From Secundilactobacillus yichangensis (GTDB lineage: Bacteria; Bacillota; Bacilli; Lactobacillales; Lactobacillaceae), in contig NZ_BOLK01000004.1 in assembly GCF_016861565.1 (NCBI RefSeq), positions 62,001 through 126,000 of the forward strand: a stretch of DNA of 64,000 nt. The letters are read 5' to 3'. A model generated the notes under the pieces. The model was not told the origin of the DNA and did not search any database. It worked only from the letters and a program-made list of their open reading frames with translations. Made by a program: the position numbers and the translations under genes. Below are positions 1 to 10,237 of this stretch, piece by piece; position 1 is the first letter of the stretch; every line of letters starts with the position of its first letter.

Positions 1-841
1 TAAACCGGACCTTCATTGCCAGTAAGACGAAGAGAAACGGGAAACTGATTGCAGCAATTTGGTAGTAAAGGTAATGAATCAAGCCTTGGCTAAAGGCGCA
101 CAGTAGGTAACTGCCGCAAAAGACGGCCAGGGTTGTTAAGCCCATAATCAAATAGTTGCGCCAATTCTTAGTGATTTGCGGCAGCCACTTCGTTTGATGG
201 AGTGAAAATACAGTACCTGCAAAGTAGCTTAAAATGGTTTCGTGATACCAGCTTGGTAAAGTGAAATTGGCGATGATAATGTAGATAAACAAGCCGGTCA
301 ATAAGTAGATCAACGCTTTTCGGTGACTATTTGCTGATAATTTGAACGCAAAATAAGTCAAACAGTAAAGTAACAGTATGGCGAAAATGTACCAGCCACT
401 GTTACCAATTGTGGTTAAGCCAAAGTAAGCTAGTAATATTCGCTGGCCTGAGTAGTGAGTGTGCAGCATAACCGCCAAAATAATAAAGAGTGTGACCGCA
501 AAGAAAAATTTTGCCCACACAAATAAGATGCGTTTAACGGGGAAGGTGTTGATATAGGCGCTTCCCCGTTTTTGCAGCTGCTCCATGATGCCAAAACCAG
601 AAAAGAATAGAAACGTGGTGACAATCAGTTCACCTTTAGTTGACATCCATAGTGATGAGAGCGGTGTTAAATGTGAAGCCGGCAAGTAGGTGGAAAAGTG
701 ACTAAACATGACTAGCAACAGGAAAAGGCCGTTGATTGTCGCCGTTGTATCACGATTCAGGTAACCCGGTTCCGGACCGGTTAGGTTTAACCGCATACTT
801 GAAATGAAGAGCAGTGCCAAACAAATTAAAATGATATCCAC
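1..841 (-). CDS. Membrane acyltransferase-like protein, partial (3' end outside window)
   Basis: This reading frame starts at a GTG behind a GGAGG ribosome binding site (849-853) and runs open off the left edge for 280 codons. The translation is highly hydrophobic, with at least seven predicted membrane segments. It contains an N-terminal 'FSHF' stretch and an 'FLFFSGFGIMEQL' stretch, which resemble the first helices of OafA/YrhL-type acyltransferase-3 proteins. Members of that family transfer acyl groups to surface polysaccharides or peptidoglycan. The substrate cannot be told here and the C-terminus is missing. The family call is from general resemblance only. Confidence 0.6.
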   Translation of the reverse strand, partial: MDIILICLALLFISSMRLNLTGPEPGYLNRDTTATINGLFLLLVMFSHFSTYLPASHLTPLSSLWMSTKGELIVTTFLFFSGFGIMEQLQKRGSAYINTFPVKRILFVWAKFFFAVTLFIILAVMLHTHYSGQRILLAYFGLTTIGNSGWYIFAILLLYCLTYFAFKLSANSHRKALIYLLTGLFIYIIIANFTLPSWYHETILSYFAGTVFSLHQTKWLPQITKNWRNYLIMGLTTLAVFCGSYLLCAFSQGLIHYLYYQIAAISFPFLFVLLAMKVRF

Positions 842-918
842 AAGTTAACCTCCAGGTTGGTTCGTGTAATGATGGCTTATAGGTTAAAGCCGTATAAGAG
901 AAGTGCATCAGGGTAGCT

Positions 919-1575
919 TTAGTCCTTAGCGTCCGGATAGACGGGAACATCGACTTCATGGTAATGTTCATCGCCTGATTTGATGGTGACCTGACCAGAA
1001 AGCAGGTTGGTAATTTCTGCTTGAACCGGTGCGGCATCATCGACATTTACGGCAATGGTGACATCAACGTTACTACCATAATTTGTATCAATCACGTTAA
1101 TCTGTTTCTGCTGAAGATGGTAGTTTAATTTTTCGTAATTGGCATAAGAAACAGTAAGATTGAGATCACGTTGAAGAACTTTTTCAACTAAACCAACTTT
1201 TTCAATAGCACGTGAAGTGGCGTTGCTGTAAGCCCGAATCAAACCGCCAGCACCCAATTTAGTGCCGCCAAAGTAACGGGTGACTACGGCAACAACGTCA
1301 TGGATTTTCATTCGTTTCAAAACTTCTAGGATTGGCACGCCGGCCGTTCCGGAAGGTTCGCCGTCGTCGCTTTCACGTTGCACCTCATCGTGCTCGCCTA
1401 CCATGTAAGCAAAACAGTTATGGTTGGCTTTAGGGTTATCTTGGCGGACGGATTCAATAAAGGCATCGGCAGCTTCCTTTGTGGCAACCCGTTGTACGCT
1501 GCAGATAAAACGGGATTTTTTAATTTCCAGCTCGTGAGAACCGCTGGCTTTAATTGTTAAATAGTTTTCTGACAT
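919..1575 (-). CDS. YigZ/IMPACT family protein
   Basis: This is a 218-residue protein from the ATG at 1575, preceded by GGAG about 11 bases upstream; a longer frame upstream lacks a better site. The N-terminal half has the IMPACT/YigZ signature: 'KKSRFI' near residue 20, 'SDDGEPSGTAG' near 70 and 'TRYFGGTKLGAGGLIRAYS' near 100. The C-terminal half fits the DUF1949 ferredoxin-like domain. The length is usual for bacterial YigZ. The molecular role is not settled; eukaryotic IMPACT modulates GCN2-dependent translation control. It is divergent from comFA, with about 50 bp between the starts, as in many lactobacilli. Confidence 0.9.
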   Translation of the reverse strand: MSENYLTIKASGSHELEIKKSRFICSVQRVATKEAADAFIESVRQDNPKANHNCFAYMVGEHDEVQRESDDGEPSGTAGVPILEVLKRMKIHDVVAVVTRYFGGTKLGAGGLIRAYSNATSRAIEKVGLVEKVLQRDLNLTVSYANYEKLNYHLQQKQINVIDTNYGSNVDVTIAVNVDDAAPVQAEITNLLSGQVTIKSGDEHYHEVDVPVYPDAKD

Positions 1576-1626
1576 TGATTGAATTACTCCATTTCCTGCG
1601 TATGTAGTTAATAAGGGGTGAAAATA

Positions 1627-2970
1627 ATGCAAACAAACCAATTATTTGGGCGGCAAGTTTTAGCGGATAAGCTGTCAGTGGAGACTGCTTGGCAGCCTAA
1701 GCTGATCCGCCGACCAACCATGATTATAACCGGACAGTGGGCCATTTGTCAGCGTTGCGGCCAGCGAATAGCTAAGCAAACGGTTCAGCTACCGCAGGAG
1801 GCTTACTACTGTCCGCACTGTTTTCAATTAGGACGGGTAACTTCCAATCAGTGGTTATGGTCATTGCCAGAACCCAACCTGTTTTCAAAGCGTACTGAAT
1901 CACCGCTAAGCTGGACGGGGCAATTAACACCTGCCCAAAACGCTTGCAGTCAGCAGATCAATCATATTTTCGGTGCTGGTAAAACCCACCTGCTTTGGGC
2001 AGTTACCGGAGCCGGTAAAACTGAAATGCTGTTTTTGGGTATTGAACAAGCGTTAATGAAAGGGTTACGGGTGGCAATTGCTTCACCACGGGTGGATGTT
2101 TGCTTGGAACTTGCACCACGGCTGCAAGCGGCGTTTACTAGCATTCCGCAGATTGTCCTGCACGGCGAGATGAAGGGTGATTATGAGTACCGTCAGCTCA
2201 CAATTTGCACAACGCATCAGCTCCTTCGATTTTACCATGCTTTTGACGTCTTGGTGATCGATGAGGTGGATGCTTTTCCGTTTGCCGCTGATCCTGGCTT
2301 GAATTTCGCTGCTGAACAGGCCAAAAAAGAGACGGGTGCGTTGCTGTATCTCACCGCGACACCTAGTAAGGAACTGCAGCGATTAGAGCGGCAACATAAG
2401 CTTACAGTCAGTTATTTGCCTGCTAGGTATCACGGCTATCCCTTGCCTGAAATTAAAGTGAAATTGACTCGGCGATGGCGCCAGACGCTGACTAAGAACC
2501 GCCTGCCAACAGCAGTTAAAGGATTGCTTAAACAGCTTGTATCCAATCATCGTCGTTTCTTATTGTTTGTCCCACACGTTAAGGATTTAGCCGCGCTTGA
2601 ATCGGTTTTAAAACCACAGTTTCCCGGGTTGAAGCTGGCAACGGTTCACGCTGGAGATCCAGATCGGCAAGATAAGGTCCAGAAAATGAGAACTGGCGAA
2701 TTGGATGGTTTGGTTACGACAACGATTTTAGAGCGGGGAGTAACGTTTACCAATATTGATGTGATCGTTGTAGGGGCGGATGATGCCGTTTTTTCAACCG
2801 CGGCACTGGTTCAAATTGCGGGACGAGCAGGCCGTAAAGCAGCTTATCCTAAGGGATTGGTAGCCTTTTTTGCAGATAGTCAAACGAAGACGATTAAAGA
2901 GGCCCGTCATCAGATTAGGTTTGTTAACCGAAAGGCCCAGCGTGAAGGATTGTTAGGGGGGTACAAATGA
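1627..2970 (+). CDS. comFA: Late competence DNA-uptake helicase ComFA
   Basis: This is a superfamily 2 DEAD-box-like ATPase that drives single-stranded DNA import during natural transformation. A four-cysteine zinc finger (CQRCG ... CPHCF) lies near residues 40-70, the Walker A 'TGAGKTE' near 130, and the Walker B 'DEVDAF' near 213. Helicase C-terminal motifs include 'TTTILERGVT' and 'QIAGRAGRK'. I chose the ATG at 1627, about 8 bases after AAGGGG, over the GTG at 1618, which directly abuts that site. The product is about 447 residues. The stop overlaps the start of comFC (ATGA), so the two are translationally coupled. comFA/comFC genes are common in lactobacilli even where competence has not been shown. 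Confidence 0.95.
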   Translation: MQTNQLFGRQVLADKLSVETAWQPKLIRRPTMIITGQWAICQRCGQRIAKQTVQLPQEAYYCPHCFQLGRVTSNQWLWSLPEPNLFSKRTESPLSWTGQLTPAQNACSQQINHIFGAGKTHLLWAVTGAGKTEMLFLGIEQALMKGLRVAIASPRVDVCLELAPRLQAAFTSIPQIVLHGEMKGDYEYRQLTICTTHQLLRFYHAFDVLVIDEVDAFPFAADPGLNFAAEQAKKETGALLYLTATPSKELQRLERQHKLTVSYLPARYHGYPLPEIKVKLTRRWRQTLTKNRLPTAVKGLLKQLVSNHRRFLLFVPHVKDLAALESVLKPQFPGLKLATVHAGDPDRQDKVQKMRTGELDGLVTTTILERGVTFTNIDVIVVGADDAVFSTAALVQIAGRAGRKAAYPKGLVAFFADSQTKTIKEARHQIRFVNRKAQREGLLGGYK

Positions 2971-3647
2971 GTGAATGTCTGCTGTGCCACCGTGAAAATC
3001 TGCAGCAGCTGACTCTATGGCAGCTATTAAATTTTCAACCGGTGGTACCGGATTTGCTTTGTCAGGAGTGTATGGGTCAGTTGGAGCCAATTTCAGTTGA
3101 TGAAGCGTGCAGCGGCTGCGGTCGAAAGTGTGCGGCACAATTTTGCAATGATTGCCTTTTGTGGAAAGCAGTCCCTAACTTTAGTAACCGCGCATTGTTT
3201 CAGTATAATGATTTACTTAAGCGATTTATGTCGCAGTATAAATTTTATGGTGATTATCGCTTAAGAAAAGTGTTTCAGGATAAAATCGAACGTGAGGTGC
3301 GCCAGTTTCATGCGGACCTAGTCCTGCCAATTCCGATCAATCCAGCGACCCAGCAGCATCGTGGCTTTAATCAGGTTGCCGGTTTTTTAGAACGGATTGA
3401 AACGGTTGATGGCCTGGTCACCCGAGACCGGGTGAAACAGCAGCCCCAGTCGGGGAAAAACCGTCAAGAACGACTGCGAACGGAACAGCCATTTACCCTG
3501 AATTTAAACAGCAAAAAATTTAATAAAAAACGGGTTTTGATCGTCGATGATATTTACACAACTGGCCGGACGATTCGTCACGCTGCTGAACTGCTGCAAA
3601 GTGCTGGTGCTAATGAGGTTATGGGACTTACTCTAGCTCACGGATAG
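2967..3647 (+). CDS. comFC: ComF family phosphoribosyltransferase-fold competence protein ComFC
   Basis: This 226-residue protein begins with a cysteine-rich zinc-binding region (CLLC, CQEC, CSGCG, CNDC in the first 60 residues). It ends with a type I phosphoribosyltransferase fold carrying the PRPP-binding motif 'RVLIVDDIYTTGRT' near residue 195. In the family, ComFC works with ComFA in transformation and is thought to act after DNA entry. It overlaps comFA by 4 bp. About 65 bp of AT-rich sequence separates it from the hpf promoter. Confidence 0.93.
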   Translation: MSECLLCHRENLQQLTLWQLLNFQPVVPDLLCQECMGQLEPISVDEACSGCGRKCAAQFCNDCLLWKAVPNFSNRALFQYNDLLKRFMSQYKFYGDYRLRKVFQDKIEREVRQFHADLVLPIPINPATQQHRGFNQVAGFLERIETVDGLVTRDRVKQQPQSGKNRQERLRTEQPFTLNLNSKKFNKKRVLIVDDIYTTGRTIRHAAELLQSAGANEVMGLTLAHG

Positions 3648-3689
3648 CGAAAATAAGCGCAGAATAATACTGTTCTCTGCCCTAAACTA

Positions 3690-3718
3690 TTGTGTATTGT
3701 AGCGCTTTCTATTATAAT
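3690..3718 (+). promoter_or_regulatory. Sigma-A promoter of hpf
   Basis: A -35 TTGTGT (3690-3695) and a -10 TATAAT (3713-3718) are separated by 17 bp, about 90 bp upstream of the hpf start. A GTAGCGCTTTC sequence lies in the spacer; it only loosely resembles a catabolite-responsive element. Confidence 0.6.
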
Positions 3719-3805
3719 TAAGCTATAAACAAAACAAACATTTAAGCCGTGGTTTCAGGTATGCTTAAATTAACTTTTGTTTGTTGTGGAAGGGAGAGAA
3801 GTTCT

Positions 3806-4363
3806 ATGCTCACATTCAATATTCGTGGTGAAAACATTGAGGTCACTCAAGCAATCCGGGATTATGTGCAAAAGCGGATCAGTAAGCTTGAGAAGTATTT
3901 TGAGCAAAGCGTGGATTCAACTGCTCATGTTAATCTGAAGGTGTACCAAAATAAGGATTCAAAGGTGGAAGTTACAATTCCGCTTCCTTATTTGACACTT
4001 CGAGCAGAAGAAACGTCTCCAGATCTGTATGCAAGTATTGATTTGGTTACGGATAAGCTAGAGCGTCAGATCCGCAAGTACAAGACAAAGGTCAACCGTA
4101 AGTCCCGTGAAAAGGGCTTCAAAAACCTTGAATTCACACCCGAAACTGCTGGCAACGAAGACTCTGATGACAACAACGCAAAGTTAGAGGTCGTTCGGAC
4201 AAAGCGTGTTTCCTTAAAGCCAATGGACAATGAAGAAGCAATTCTGCAAATGGATATGCTAGGGCATGACTTCTTTATCTATGAAGACGCTGAAACCGAT
4301 GCAGTCAATATCGTTTACCGTCGTAATGACGGCCGTTACGGTTTGATTGAAGCCGGCGATTAA
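3806..4363 (+). CDS. hpf: Long-form ribosome hibernation promoting factor
   Basis: This 185-residue protein starts at the ATG at 3806, behind AGGGAGAG. The N-terminal domain (residues 1-100, starting MLTFNIRGENIEVT) matches the YfiA/RaiA fold that sits in the decoding centre. A variable linker follows (about 105-130). The C-terminal domain (about 130-185, 'MDNEEAILQMDMLGHDFFIYEDAETDAVNIVYRRNDGRYGLI') matches the dimerisation domain of long HPF. This form makes 100S ribosome dimers alone, in stationary phase or stress. It has its own promoter and a strong terminator, so it is monocistronic. Confidence 0.95.
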   Translation: MLTFNIRGENIEVTQAIRDYVQKRISKLEKYFEQSVDSTAHVNLKVYQNKDSKVEVTIPLPYLTLRAEETSPDLYASIDLVTDKLERQIRKYKTKVNRKSREKGFKNLEFTPETAGNEDSDDNNAKLEVVRTKRVSLKPMDNEEAILQMDMLGHDFFIYEDAETDAVNIVYRRNDGRYGLIEAGD

Positions 4364-4383
4364 TGATTTAAGAACGTAATTGT

Positions 4384-4423
4384 AAAGGGATCGAAGCAGT
4401 TTTATTCAAGCTTCGGTCCCTTT
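4384..4423 (+). terminator. Terminator after hpf
   Basis: A 13-14 bp stem (AAAGGGATCGAAGC with GCTTCGGTCCCTTT, one mismatch) has a 12-base loop and a short T-rich 3' side. It lies 20 bp after the hpf stop. Confidence 0.8.
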
Positions 4424-4575
4424 GTATTCGCTTTGTAAAGCGGTTGTCATAGTTTCTTAAAAAATATAACCAACAGATGAGTTTTAAAACCTGCACATAA
4501 ATGTTAGACTAGTTGTTGGTATGCAATCAAATGAATGATAATAATTGAGAACACATTAACAGAAGGGAATCAAGA

Positions 4576-6939
4576 ATGGCTAACTTTTTAAAACGCTGGG
4601 TCGAAAGTGATAAACGAGAACTTCGACGTATCAGCAAAATTGCGGATAAGGTCAACGACTACTCAAAAGAGTACGAAAACTTATCTGATGACGATTTAAA
4701 AGCAAAAACACCAGAATTTCAAAAACGTTACCAAGATGGAGAAACGTTAGACGACTTACTACCAGAAGCTTTTGCGGTTGCTCGTGAAGGTGCTAAGCGG
4801 GTGCTTGGTTTATACCCATTCCACGTGCAAATCATGGGTGGTATCGTGCTTCATGAAGGTAATATTGCCGAAATGAAGACTGGTGAAGGTAAGACGTTAA
4901 CTGCCACCATGCCAGTTTACCTGAACGCACTGTCAGGTAAAGGGGTTCACGTTGTCACCGTTAACGAATATTTATCAGGTCGTGACGCTGAAGAAATGGG
5001 TGAACTGTATAACTGGTTAGGATTGAGTGTCGGCTTAAACCTGACTGAAAAGTCACCTGAAGAAAAGCGGGCGGCGTATAACTGTGACATTACTTACTCA
5101 ACTAACTCAGAAATTGGGTTCGATTATCTGCGTGATAACATGGTTGTCTATAAGGAAGACATGGTTCAGCGTCCACTGAACTTTGCGATTGTCGATGAAG
5201 TGGATTCGATCCTGATTGATGAAGCTCGGACACCGCTGATCATTTCTGGTCAATCTGAAGGGACTTCACAACTGTATCAGCGAACTGATCGGTTTGCTAA
5301 AACGCTTCACGAAGATACGGATTACAAGATTGATTTGGAATCTAAGAGTGTGTCATTAACCGAAGAAGGAATTGCGAAGGCTGAAAAGTACTTTAACCTT
5401 AAGAACCTTTTCGATACTGATAACACTGCGTTGACCCACCATCTGGATCAAGCTTTGCGGGCTAACTTCATTATGCTTCGCGATAAAGACTACGTGGTTT
5501 CTGATGGCGAAGTTTTGATCGTTGATTCGTTTACCGGTCGTGTTATGGAAGGCCGTCGTTACTCTGACGGACTGCACCAGGCGATTGAAGCCAAAGAAGG
5601 CGTGGATATTCAAGAAGAATCCAAGACCATGGCTAACATCACTTATCAAAACATGTTCCGGATGTACGATAAATTAGCCGGTATGACGGGTACTGCCCGG
5701 ACTGAAATTGAAGAATTCCGCGAGATTTACAGCATGGAAGTTATTTCAGTACCAACTAACAAACCGGTTATTCGGATCGATGAACCGGACGTTTTGTACC
5801 CAACTTTGGAAGCTAAATTTAATGCCGTTGCGGCTCGGGTTAAACAGCTCCATGAAAAGGGCCAGCCCATTTTGATTGGTACCGTTGCGGTTGAAACTTC
5901 TGAATACATTTCACAATTACTGGATAAAGATAATATTCCACACGTTGTTTTGAACGCTAAAAACCATGCTAAGGAAGCCGATATTATTATGAACGCTGGT
6001 CAACGCGGTGCGGTTACGATTGCTACCAACATGGCTGGTCGTGGTACTGATATTAAGCTCGGACCCGGTGTTCGTGAATTAGGTGGCTTAGTTGTTCTGG
6101 GTACTGAACGACATGAATCACGTCGGATTGATAACCAACTTCGTGGCCGTTCCGGTCGTCAAGGTGACCCTGGTTTGACACAGTTCTACCTCTCGCTTGA
6201 AGATGATCTGATGCGTCGTTTTGGTACTGACCGGGTTAAGGGCTTCCTTGAACGGATGAACGTTGAAGGTGATGATGCGGTAATCAAGAGCCGAATGATC
6301 AGTCGCCAAGTTGAGTCTGCTCAAAAGCGGGTTGAAGGTAATAACTATGATTCACGTAAGAACGTTTTGCAATATGATGATGTGATGCGTGCACAACGTG
6401 AAGTTATTTATAACCAGCGAAACGAAGTTATCAATGAAGAGAAGTCCTTACGTTGGGTGATCAAGCCAATGTTTGACCGGACCATTGATCGCGTGGTTAA
6501 CCTTCATACTCAAGGTGAACAAAAGGATTGGGACTTAAGCACGATTTTGGACTTTGCCATTTCTGCTCTGGTCAGTCCTGACAAGATCAAGTTGGACGAC
6601 CTTAAGAACAAGAATGCTGATCAGATTAAAGACCTGCTTAAGGGCTTAGCTGACGGTGTTTATGAAGATAAAAAGAAACAGCTTTATGATCCAGCTCAAA
6701 TGCTTGAATTTGAAAAAGTTGTCATCTTACGGGTGGTTGACTCTCATTGGACCGATCACATTGATGTGATGGATCAGCTGCGGACCTCAATTGGTTTACG
6801 TGGTTATGGTCAATTGAACCCATTGGTTGAATATCAACAAGATGGCTACCGGATGTTTGAGGAAATGATTGCTGATATTGATTACGACGCTACTCGTCTG
6901 TTCATGAAGTCAGAAATTCGTCAAAACATTAAGCGTTAA
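4576..6939 (+). CDS. secA: Preprotein translocase ATPase SecA
   Basis: This is the motor ATPase that pushes unfolded preproteins through SecYEG. It is 787 residues, normal for lactobacilli, and ends in IRQNIKR without the C-terminal SEC-C zinc finger. Walker A 'MKTGEGKT' lies near residue 100 and the DEAD motif '[14 protein letters not shown]' near 210. The helicase C-terminal motif '[12 protein letters not shown]' lies near 490 and '[10 protein letters not shown]' near 525. The start follows AGAAGGGAATCAAG. It has a dedicated terminator downstream and is the partner of SecG encoded at 57543. Confidence 0.98.
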   Translation: MANFLKRWVESDKRELRRISKIADKVNDYSKEYENLSDDDLKAKTPEFQKRYQDGETLDDLLPEAFAVAREGAKRVLGLYPFHVQIMGGIVLHEGNIAEMKTGEGKTLTATMPVYLNALSGKGVHVVTVNEYLSGRDAEEMGELYNWLGLSVGLNLTEKSPEEKRAAYNCDITYSTNSEIGFDYLRDNMVVYKEDMVQRPLNFAIVDEVDSILIDEARTPLIISGQSEGTSQLYQRTDRFAKTLHEDTDYKIDLESKSVSLTEEGIAKAEKYFNLKNLFDTDNTALTHHLDQALRANFIMLRDKDYVVSDGEVLIVDSFTGRVMEGRRYSDGLHQAIEAKEGVDIQEESKTMANITYQNMFRMYDKLAGMTGTARTEIEEFREIYSMEVISVPTNKPVIRIDEPDVLYPTLEAKFNAVAARVKQLHEKGQPILIGTVAVETSEYISQLLDKDNIPHVVLNAKNHAKEADIIMNAGQRGAVTIATNMAGRGTDIKLGPGVRELGGLVVLGTERHESRRIDNQLRGRSGRQGDPGLTQFYLSLEDDLMRRFGTDRVKGFLERMNVEGDDAVIKSRMISRQVESAQKRVEGNNYDSRKNVLQYDDVMRAQREVIYNQRNEVINEEKSLRWVIKPMFDRTIDRVVNLHTQGEQKDWDLSTILDFAISALVSPDKIKLDDLKNKNADQIKDLLKGLADGVYEDKKKQLYDPAQMLEFEKVVILRVVDSHWTDHIDVMDQLRTSIGLRGYGQLNPLVEYQQDGYRMFEEMIADIDYDATRLFMKSEIRQNIKR

Positions 6940-6971
6940 AAACTTCAGTCGGTATCAACGCCGACTAACTG

Positions 6972-7009
6972 AAAAATCTGTATGACTCACGTTAGTCATG
7001 CGGATTTTT
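6972..7009 (+). terminator. Terminator after secA
   Basis: A 16-bp inverted repeat (AAAAATCTGTATGACT with AGTCATGCGGATTTTT, one mismatch plus wobble) ends in a TTTTT run, 35 bp after secA. Confidence 0.8.
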
Positions 7010-7075
7010 CGTATCTAGCAAAAATAATCGCTTATTTGATATTAAAAAGATTATTAATCGTGGAGGTAACGGATA

Positions 7076-8192
7076 ATGGAACTTAGCGACATTAAACGCG
7101 ATATAAAAGCCATGACAAGTGAAATCGATGGCTTTGGGAGGTCTCTTTGACTTAGATGCCTTGAACGAAAGTATTGCTATCAACGAATCGAAAATGGCTG
7201 AGCCCGGTTTTTGGGATAATCAGCCTAGGGCACAAAAGTTAATTAATGAGACCAATCAGCTGAAAGCAAAATCAGAATCATACCAGGATTTGAAAAATCA
7301 GTTAGATGATATTTCAGTGGCAGTTGAACTACTGGAAGAGGGACCTGATGCTGAGGTTCAAAGCGAACTGGAAGATAATCTGGCTAAGCTCAAGAAAAAT
7401 TTGCAGCAGTACCGGTTAAATCTGTTGTTAAATGGACCTTACGATGCTAATAATGCTATTTTGGAAATTCATCCTGGTGCTGGCGGTACCGAATCTCAAG
7501 ACTGGGGCTCGATGCTGTTAAGAATGTATACGCGTTGGGCTGAGCAGCACGGCTTTACGGTAGAGACCCTAGACTATCAGGCTGGCGAAGTTGCTGGAAT
7601 TAGTTCGGTCACGATCCTGATTTCTGGTCATAATGCGTACGGTTATTTACGATCAGAAAAGGGCGTCCACCGATTGGTACGGATCTCGCCGTTTGATTCT
7701 GCCGGGCGGCGGCATACATCGTTTGCGTCGGTGGATGTCCTGCCGGAACTGGACGATTCAGTGAACATTGAAATCAACCCGGCTGATTTAAAGGTTGATG
7801 TTTATCGCGCTAGTGGTGCCGGCGGTCAACACGTTAATAAAACGTCATCTGCGGTTCGAATCACTCACGAACCTACGGGGATTGTTGTGGCCAGTCAAGC
7901 GCAAAGATCGCAATTGCAAAACCGTCAAACGGCCATGAATATGTTAAAAGCTAAACTGTACGAACGGGAAGAGGAAAAGAAAGCCAAACAAAAAGCAGCT
8001 ATTGAAGGCGAACAGTTGGACATTGGCTGGGGCTCCCAGATTCGATCGTATGTTTTCCATCCTTACACCATGGTGAAAGATCATCGAACAAACTATGAAA
8101 CGGGTAATGGTCAGGCCGTCATGGATGGTGATTTGGATCCGTTTATCAACGCATACTTACAGTATCAGTTAGAGCAAGCTAACCCTGATTGA
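7076..8192 (+). CDS. prfB: Peptide chain release factor 2, made by programmed +1 frameshift
   Basis: RF2 reads UGA and UAA stop codons. Frame 0 starts at the ATG at 7076 (GGAGG upstream) and hits an in-frame TGA at 7148-7150 after 24 codons. The context GGGAGG TCT CTT TGA C is the classic RF2 autoregulatory site: a Shine-Dalgarno-like GGGAGG, the slippery CTT and a poor-context UGA C. After the shift, reading resumes at GAC 7149 and gives a 371-residue protein. The tripeptide anticodon SPF falls at residues 204-206 and the catalytic GGQ at 249-251. B. subtilis-type neighbours ftsE and ftsX, often next to prfB, are absent here. Confidence 0.97.
7136..7151 (+). promoter_or_regulatory. RF2 programmed +1 frameshift site
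   Basis: The motif is GGGAGG, three bases, CTT TGA C. Low RF2 slows decoding of the TGA at 7148 and allows tRNA-Leu to slip from CTT to TTT, which restores the long frame. This is seen in sequence and matches the well-known bacterial prfB recoding signal. Confidence 0.95.
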
Positions 8193-8198
8193 TGACGG

Positions 8199-8241
8199 AA
8201 ACGTCTGACATAATCTCTTTGAGAAGCGTTAGACGTTTTTT
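8199..8241 (+). terminator. Terminator after prfB
   Basis: The stem AAACGTCTGAC pairs with GTTAGACGTTT and is followed by a T run, just after the prfB stop. Confidence 0.75.
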
Positions 8242-8362
8242 ATTTCTGTTAAATTGGTTAACGCCCTATATCATATATGCTATCGTTATACTAAAAAGCG
8301 GTTGTAAAAGGTTTATGCTATACTGCTTTTAGATACAGATAATGAAAATGCAGGTGTTGATA

Positions 8363-9517
8363 ATGACGATTGGATTATTAATATTAAGTTTGGTGGCTCA
8401 ACCGGTTTGGTGGATTGGGTTAATTCGTGAATGGTGGACGGCTGATAGACGTATAAAACAGGAGCGCTTGAATTTTGGCAGTGCGGTTTACTCCGATAAA
8501 TTTGAAGTTCGGCACTTTATTCTCATGAGCCTTTCGTTAGGGCTGCTCGTATCGATTGTTTCGTTTGCGGTGGGAATGACCGTGCCCATTAGTTGGTTAG
8601 TTTGCTATTCCTTGCTAGCAATAGTTGCAATTATCATTGGGCTAGGTTCACGACTTCCAATCACCGTTTTTGCCGGATCCGTGGTATTGTATGACTGGTT
8701 CAATAAAAGTAGTTTGAATCAACAAATCGTGGCGCCAATGCGCCAGTTTGGTTTTTCAAATGAAACGGTGACGATCGCAAACTTGGCGATTTTACTTGCA
8801 ATTGTTGTGTTTGTGCTTGGTTTTTGGCTGAAAAGGATTGGCGGCCGGTTTGCCTCACCCAAAATTTTTGCTCAAAAAAGGGGTAAGCTGATTGCGGGTT
8901 ACCCGTTTAATGAACTTTTAGTCGTACCAGCACTAGTTTTAGTTCCTGGCGATTTTATCAGCACTCATTTAGCCTTCTGGCCCGTTTTATCCATTGGCGA
9001 TACCAGTGTTACACCGCTGTTTTTGCCGTTGCTGGTTGGCCTGAACTTAACTATTTTCAAGCAAAATCCCAAAACTGCATTTCAGCGACTGTCAAAAACG
9101 TTTTTAATACTCAGTGCCCTGGTTCTGGTAGGCGGAATTTTATCATTATTTGTAAAATCCGCCACGTTAATTGTATTAGGTTTAGCCTACGTCTGTTACG
9201 CGGGTTGCTTAATCAAAGCGCGCTGGCACGACCGTCGACAATCATTTTGGTTTTCAAAAGTTGACCACGGCGTAAGGGTATTGGGTATCAGACCAGAAAC
9301 GCCCGCAGCCAAAATGGATATCCAAGTTGGCGATATTATCACTAGCTGCAATGGGAAGCCAGTTAGCTCAGAAACGAATTTTTATGAAACATTATTGTTA
9401 GATCCCACGTATTGTCACCTTAAAATTCAAACTCCAGAGGGTGATTTCAAAGTAACAGAGACAGCAATCTTTGACGGTGCACCACATGAAATTGGTATTG
9501 TCATGTTTAAAGATTAG
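8363..9517 (+). CDS. Polytopic membrane protein with C-terminal PDZ domain (MinJ-like)
   Basis: The N-terminal three quarters has eight or so hydrophobic segments. The last 80 residues ('VRVLGIRPETPAAKMDIQVGDIITSCNGKPVSS') form a PDZ domain. This topology matches B. subtilis MinJ, which bridges DivIVA and MinD in division-site selection, but homology at sequence level cannot be tested here. I chose the ATG at 8363, 7 bases after AGGTG, over ATGs at 8342 and 8348. It lies just upstream of phoPR with a 9-bp gap, so it may be co-transcribed. An extended -10 TGCTATACT lies about 40 bp upstream. Confidence 0.75.
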   Translation: MTIGLLILSLVAQPVWWIGLIREWWTADRRIKQERLNFGSAVYSDKFEVRHFILMSLSLGLLVSIVSFAVGMTVPISWLVCYSLLAIVAIIIGLGSRLPITVFAGSVVLYDWFNKSSLNQQIVAPMRQFGFSNETVTIANLAILLAIVVFVLGFWLKRIGGRFASPKIFAQKRGKLIAGYPFNELLVVPALVLVPGDFISTHLAFWPVLSIGDTSVTPLFLPLLVGLNLTIFKQNPKTAFQRLSKTFLILSALVLVGGILSLFVKSATLIVLGLAYVCYAGCLIKARWHDRRQSFWFSKVDHGVRVLGIRPETPAAKMDIQVGDIITSCNGKPVSSETNFYETLLLDPTYCHLKIQTPEGDFKVTETAIFDGAPHEIGIVMFKD

Positions 9518-9526
9518 GAGGACCTT

Positions 9527-10237
9527 ATGCAAAAAGTCTTAGTTGTTGATGATGAACCAGCAATTGTTACGCTGTTAACTTATAATTTGGAAAAGGCTAA
9601 TTATGAAGTAGACTCGGCCGTGAATGGTCCCGATGCAGTTCACCTAGCAATAGAGAAGCATTATGATGCTATTCTGTTAGATTTAATGCTGCCAGGATTA
9701 GATGGCGTGGAAGTGACCAAAAAACTGCGTCAGGAAAAAGTCGACACCCCAATTTTGATGATTACGGCGAAGACGGATGAGTTCGATAAGGTATTCGGAT
9801 TGGAACTTGGTGCGGATGATTACATTACCAAGCCCTTTAGTCCGAGAGAAGTATTAGCAAGGCTAAAAGCCGTTTTACGGCGAACACAGGGAAGCTCAGA
9901 AAGGGAAACTGATTTTAACGACAGTCAGCAATTACACGTTGGTAATATTGTGATTGATCAATCAACAGTAACCGTGACTGTGGGTGGGCGAAAAGTTAAG
10001 TTGACACCCAAGGAGTTTGAGCTGTTAGTTTATTTAGTTAAACGGCCTAATCAAGTACTGAAACGCGACCAGATGCTCGAAGGCGTCTGGGGATTTGATT
10101 ATGCGGGTCAAACCCGGATGGTGGATATTCATATCTCGCACTTACGGGATAAAATTGAAAAAGATCCGAAGCACCCGGTTTATTTGAGGACTGTTCGCGG
10201 GTTTGGCTATCGATTTGAGGCGCCGCAACATGATTAA
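9527..10237 (+). CDS. phoP: Phosphate-responsive response regulator PhoP (OmpR family)
   Basis: This 236-residue regulator has a receiver domain (residues 1-120, acidic pair 'DDEP' at the start, phospho-accepting Asp in 'LLDLMLPGLDG' near 52, Lys in 'ITKPF' near 103). A winged-helix OmpR/PhoB DNA-binding domain follows ('RTVRGFGYRFE' near the end). It overlaps phoR by 8 bp. Assignment as PhoP rather than another OmpR regulator rests on the pst operon directly downstream and the Pho box in front of pstS. Confidence 0.92.
   Translation: MQKVLVVDDEPAIVTLLTYNLEKANYEVDSAVNGPDAVHLAIEKHYDAILLDLMLPGLDGVEVTKKLRQEKVDTPILMITAKTDEFDKVFGLELGADDYITKPFSPREVLARLKAVLRRTQGSSERETDFNDSQQLHVGNIVIDQSTVTVTVGGRKVKLTPKEFELLVYLVKRPNQVLKRDQMLEGVWGFDYAGQTRMVDIHISHLRDKIEKDPKHPVYLRTVRGFGYRFEAPQHD

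Noticed and set aside
3696-3712. Catabolite-responsive element in the hpf promoter
   Set aside because: Only the central CG and a few flanking bases match; three consensus positions fail.
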